Assembly (NCBI GenBank): GCA_021154065.1
Contig: JAJKJG010000002.1
Span: 1 to 9,434 of the forward strand
Reading direction: 5' to 3'
DNA length: 9,434 nt
Source of the DNA: Methylobacterium sp.
GTDB lineage: Bacteria > Pseudomonadota > Alphaproteobacteria > Rhizobiales > Beijerinckiaceae
Shown in pieces: positions 6,871 to 9,434 of the stretch (position 1 is its first letter; the number at the start of each line of letters is the position of its first letter). A model generated the notes under the pieces. That model did no database searches and was not told where the DNA came from. It worked only from the letters and a program-made list of their open reading frames with translations. The position numbers and the translations under genes are program-made.

Positions 6871-8244
6871 ATGCCGATCAGCCTTCTTCGCCCTCGTCTC
6901 GCGCCGGCCTTTCTCCCCGGACTGGCCTTGCTCCTCGGGCTGGCCTTCGCCGCGCCGGCGGGCAGCCAGGAGGCGCCGGGCGCGCGCGTCGCGCCGGATG
7001 CCCCAGGATCCGCCGCGCCCGAGAGCGCAGCCGAAAAAGCAAAGCGCGAGGCCGAGCTCAAGGCCGCCCAGGAGGCGCTCGCCGCGGCGGCCGAGGCGCA
7101 GCGCAAGCTCGAGCGCGAGATCAACGAGCTCAAAGCCGACCGGGCAAAGCTGAACGCGGCGCTGATCGACGGGACCCGGCGCATGCGGGCGACCGAAGAG
7201 CGCGTCGCCGCCCTTGAGCAGCGCGTCGACACGGCGAGCGGCAGCGAGGCGGCGATCCGGCGCTCGCTCGAGGCGCGCCGGAGCCTCGTCGTCGAGGTGC
7301 TGGCGGCGCTGCAGCGGATGGGCCGCCGGCCGCCGCCGGCGGTGCTCGTGCGGCCGGAGGACATCCTGGCGGCGGTCAGAACGTCGATGCTGCTCGGCGC
7401 CGTGCTGCCCGAGCTGCGCTCGGAAACCGAGGCGCTAGCGGCCGATCTCTCCGAGCTCGTCCGGCTCCGGGCGGCGCTTGCGGCCGACCGCCGCTCGCTG
7501 GAGCAGGAACTCGCCGATCTGTCGCGCGAGCAGGAGCGCACGGCGGCCCTCGTCGCCGCCCGCCAGAGCCGTCTCGCCGAGGCCGAACGCAGCTTCGGCG
7601 CCGAGCGGGCGAAATCGGCCGAGCTCGCCCGGGAGGCCCAAACTCTCAAAGAGTTGATCGAGCGGATGGAGCGCGACGTCGCCGCTGCCCAGAAAGCCTC
7701 GGAGGAGGCGCGCAAGGCCGCCGAGGCTCAGGCGCGCGAGACCCGCGAGCGCTTCGCCGCCGCGGCCTTCCGGGATCCGGCCCGCCTCGCCCCCAAAATC
7801 CCGTTTCCCGAGGCTCGCGGCCTCCTGCCGATGCCGGTCGGAGGCGCGATGGTGCGCGAATTTGGCGGTCCGGACGGGGTCGGCGGCACGAGCCGCGGCA
7901 TCTCAATTTCGACACGACCCCGTGCTGTCGTCGCCTCGCCCGCCGATGGCTGGGTCGCCTTCGCGGGACCGTTCCGGTCGTTTGGGCGATTGTTGATCAT
8001 CAATGCGGGGGGCGGCTACTATCTTCTTCTAGCCGGCATGGATCAAATCAGGGTAGAGGTGGGCCAATTCGTGCTCGCCGGGGAGCCGGTGGCGACGATG
8101 GGCGACACTTCGTCCTTGTCGGCGGGCAACGGGGGCGTCGAAACCGGCGGCCCGGTGCTCTATGTAGAGTTTCGTAAAGACGGCGGTTCGATCGATCCGA
8201 GCCCGTGGTGGGCGAAATCGCAGGGCGAGAAGGTTCGCGGCTAA
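6871..8244 (+). CDS. EnvC-like murein hydrolase activator with degenerate LytM domain
   Basis: Periplasmic coiled-coil protein expected to activate cell-wall amidases for septal peptidoglycan splitting, as EnvC does. The 457-residue product has a signal peptide (about 1-30, hydrophobic core LPGLALLLGLAFAAPA), an Ala/Pro linker, coiled coils rich in Glu, Arg and Ala (about 52-125 and 183-298), an intervening conserved segment RMGRRPPPAVLVRPEDILAA (149-168), and a C-terminal M23/LytM-like domain (about 320-447). All four zinc-ligand positions of active LytM enzymes appear lost: the HxxxD pair reads Ser341 and Ser345, and the HxH motif reads Val429-Leu-Tyr431. The protein should therefore be an activator, not a peptidase. 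The TAA stop shares one base with the ctpA ATG. Annotation as a plain M23 peptidase would mislead. Confidence 0.92.
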   Translation: MPISLLRPRLAPAFLPGLALLLGLAFAAPAGSQEAPGARVAPDAPGSAAPESAAEKAKREAELKAAQEALAAAAEAQRKLEREINELKADRAKLNAALIDGTRRMRATEERVAALEQRVDTASGSEAAIRRSLEARRSLVVEVLAALQRMGRRPPPAVLVRPEDILAAVRTSMLLGAVLPELRSETEALAADLSELVRLRAALAADRRSLEQELADLSREQERTAALVAARQSRLAEAERSFGAERAKSAELAREAQTLKELIERMERDVAAAQKASEEARKAAEAQARETRERFAAAAFRDPARLAPKIPFPEARGLLPMPVGGAMVREFGGPDGVGGTSRGISISTRPRAVVASPADGWVAFAGPFRSFGRLLIINAGGGYYLLLAGMDQIRVEVGQFVLAGEPVATMGDTSSLSAGNGGVETGGPVLYVEFRKDGGSIDPSPWWAKSQGEKVRG

Positions 8245-9434
8245 TGCGCAAGATTCCCCTCATTCTCCTCAGCGCCTTGGCCGGCGCGGGCGCGACCGCC
8301 CTCGTGAGCCAGTCGCATCTGCTCACCTCGACGAGCGCGGTGGCGGCGTCGGCCGAGACCTATCGCCAGCTCAGCCTTTTCGGCGACGTGTTCGAGAAGG
8401 TGCGCTCGGACTACGTCGAGAAGCCCGAAGAGGCGAAGCTGATCGAGTCGGCCATCAACGGCATGCTGACCTCGCTCGATCCGCATTCGAGCTACATGGA
8501 CCCGAAGAGCTTCCGCGACATGCAGGTGCAGACGCGCGGCGAGTTCGGCGGCCTCGGCATCGAGGTCACCATGGAGGACGGCCTCGTCAAGGTCGTGACC
8601 CCGATCGACGAGACGCCGGCGGCCCGCGCCGGCCTCCTCGCCAACGACGTCATCACGCATATCGACGACGAGCAGGTGCAGGGCCTGACGCTCAACCAGG
8701 CCGTCGACAAGATGCGCGGCCCGATCAACTCGACGGTGCGCCTCAAGATCAAGCGCAAGGAGAAATCCGATCCGTTCGAGGTCTCGCTGACCCGCGACAC
8801 CATCCGGATCCGGCCGGTCCGGGCCCGCAAGGAAGGCGACGACGTCGGCTATCTCCGCCTCACCCAGTTCAACGAGCAGACCTATGAGGGGCTGAAGAGC
8901 GCCATCGACCGGCTCTCGAACGAGATCGGCCAGGACAAGCTCAAGGGCTACGTCATCGACCTGCGCAACAACCCCGGCGGGCTCCTCGACCAGGCCATCA
9001 TGGTCTCCGACGCCTTCCTCGATCGCGGCGAGATCGTCTCGACCCGCGGCCGCAACGCCGAGGAGACGCAGCGCTACAACGCCAAGCCCGGCGACCTGAC
9101 CAAGGGCAAGCCGCTCGTGGTGCTGATCAACGGCGGCTCCGCCTCCGCGTCCGAGATCGTCGCCGGCGCCCTCCAGGACCACAAGCGCGCAACGGTGCTC
9201 GGCACCCGCTCCTTCGGCAAGGGCTCCGTCCAGACCATCATCCCGCTCGGCGGCAACGGCGCCGTCCGGCTGACGACGGCGCGCTACTACACCCCGTCCG
9301 GCCGCTCGATCCAGGCCAAGGGCATCGAGCCCGACGTCGAGATCCTGCAGGAGGTCCCGGACGAGCTCAAGGGCAAGGACGAGACCAAGGGCGAGGCCGG
9401 GCTGCGCGGCCACCTCAAGAACGACAAGGACGAG
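8244..9434 (+). CDS. ctpA: Carboxy-terminal processing protease CtpA (S41), 3' end beyond window
   Basis: Periplasmic or membrane-anchored serine protease of family S41 that trims or degrades envelope proteins from their C-termini. The 397 codons visible show an N-terminal signal or anchor (MRKIPLILLSALAGAGATAL), YRQLSLFGDVFEKVRSDYVE (40-59), a PDZ domain (about 98-175, GGLGIEVTMEDGLVKVVTPI) and the protease core (about 196-370) with YVIDLRNNPGGLLDQA (236-251). The Ser/Lys dyad is intact: Ser301 in GGSASASEIVAGAL, Lys326 and Gln330 in SFGKGSVQ, at the family's 25-residue spacing. The visible end turns Lys/Glu-rich (ELKGKDETKGE). No stop occurs before the edge, so this is a window truncation, not a broken gene. 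The ATG overlaps the envC-like TAA by one base and has AAGG ten bases upstream, so the two are translated from one message. Confidence 0.97.
   Translation, partial: MRKIPLILLSALAGAGATALVSQSHLLTSTSAVAASAETYRQLSLFGDVFEKVRSDYVEKPEEAKLIESAINGMLTSLDPHSSYMDPKSFRDMQVQTRGEFGGLGIEVTMEDGLVKVVTPIDETPAARAGLLANDVITHIDDEQVQGLTLNQAVDKMRGPINSTVRLKIKRKEKSDPFEVSLTRDTIRIRPVRARKEGDDVGYLRLTQFNEQTYEGLKSAIDRLSNEIGQDKLKGYVIDLRNNPGGLLDQAIMVSDAFLDRGEIVSTRGRNAEETQRYNAKPGDLTKGKPLVVLINGGSASASEIVAGALQDHKRATVLGTRSFGKGSVQTIIPLGGNGAVRLTTARYYTPSGRSIQAKGIEPDVEILQEVPDELKGKDETKGEAGLRGHLKNDKDE

Overview
The window is very GC-rich with strong G/C preference at third codon positions, and its gene order, obgE – proB – proA – nadD – rsfS – rlmH – envC-like – ctpA, is the block I know from Alphaproteobacteria of the order Hyphomicrobiales (Rhizobiales). 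The Obg without a C-terminal OCT domain, the degenerate-LytM EnvC homologue next to ctpA, and CTTGAC/CTATAT-type promoter hexamers fit that placement. The genus cannot be fixed from the sequence. This is mostly housekeeping chromosome with two insertions.

Layout. 1-194: left-edge intergenic DNA with an apparently perfect alphaproteobacterial housekeeping promoter firing leftward out of the window, then a possible 13-codon leader ORF (157-198) overlapping the obgE start. 195-1229: obgE, a ribosome-assembly GTPase. 1286-1941: a VapBC-type toxin-antitoxin pair preceded by two copies of a palindromic box 21 bp apart. 1938-3074: proB, whose start codon overlaps the vapC stop. 3082-3927 (minus strand): a DUF72/YecE-family protein, convergent with proB and head-to-head with proA. 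3926-5254: proA. 5258-5881: nadD. About 5880-5910: a plausible internal promoter. Up to 6364: rsfS, with an unresolved and possibly non-AUG start. 6372-6854: rlmH. 6871-8244: a periplasmic EnvC-like murein hydrolase activator. 8244 to the right edge: ctpA, a carboxy-terminal processing protease, cut by the window end.

How the genes fit together. ProB and ProA catalyse the first two steps of proline synthesis, but here a gene on the opposite strand separates them, so proA probably needs its own promoter. Obg, RsfS and RlmH all act on the large ribosomal subunit (assembly, silencing, 23S rRNA methylation), and NadD makes the NAD precursor. EnvC-like and CtpA act on the envelope: amidase activation and periplasmic proteolysis. 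The toxin-antitoxin pair sits seamlessly in the operon, with 4-base overlaps vapB/vapC and vapC/proB.

No novel multi-gene system is visible. The least expected signals are regulatory: a polyproline leader ORF with a ribosome-binding-site-masking hairpin before obgE, a toxin stop codon fused to the proB start, a twin palindromic operator, an rsfS without a conventional start for its first helix, and a 16-bp perfect palindrome centred on the rsfS stop codon. There is no gene-free stretch longer than 300 bases.
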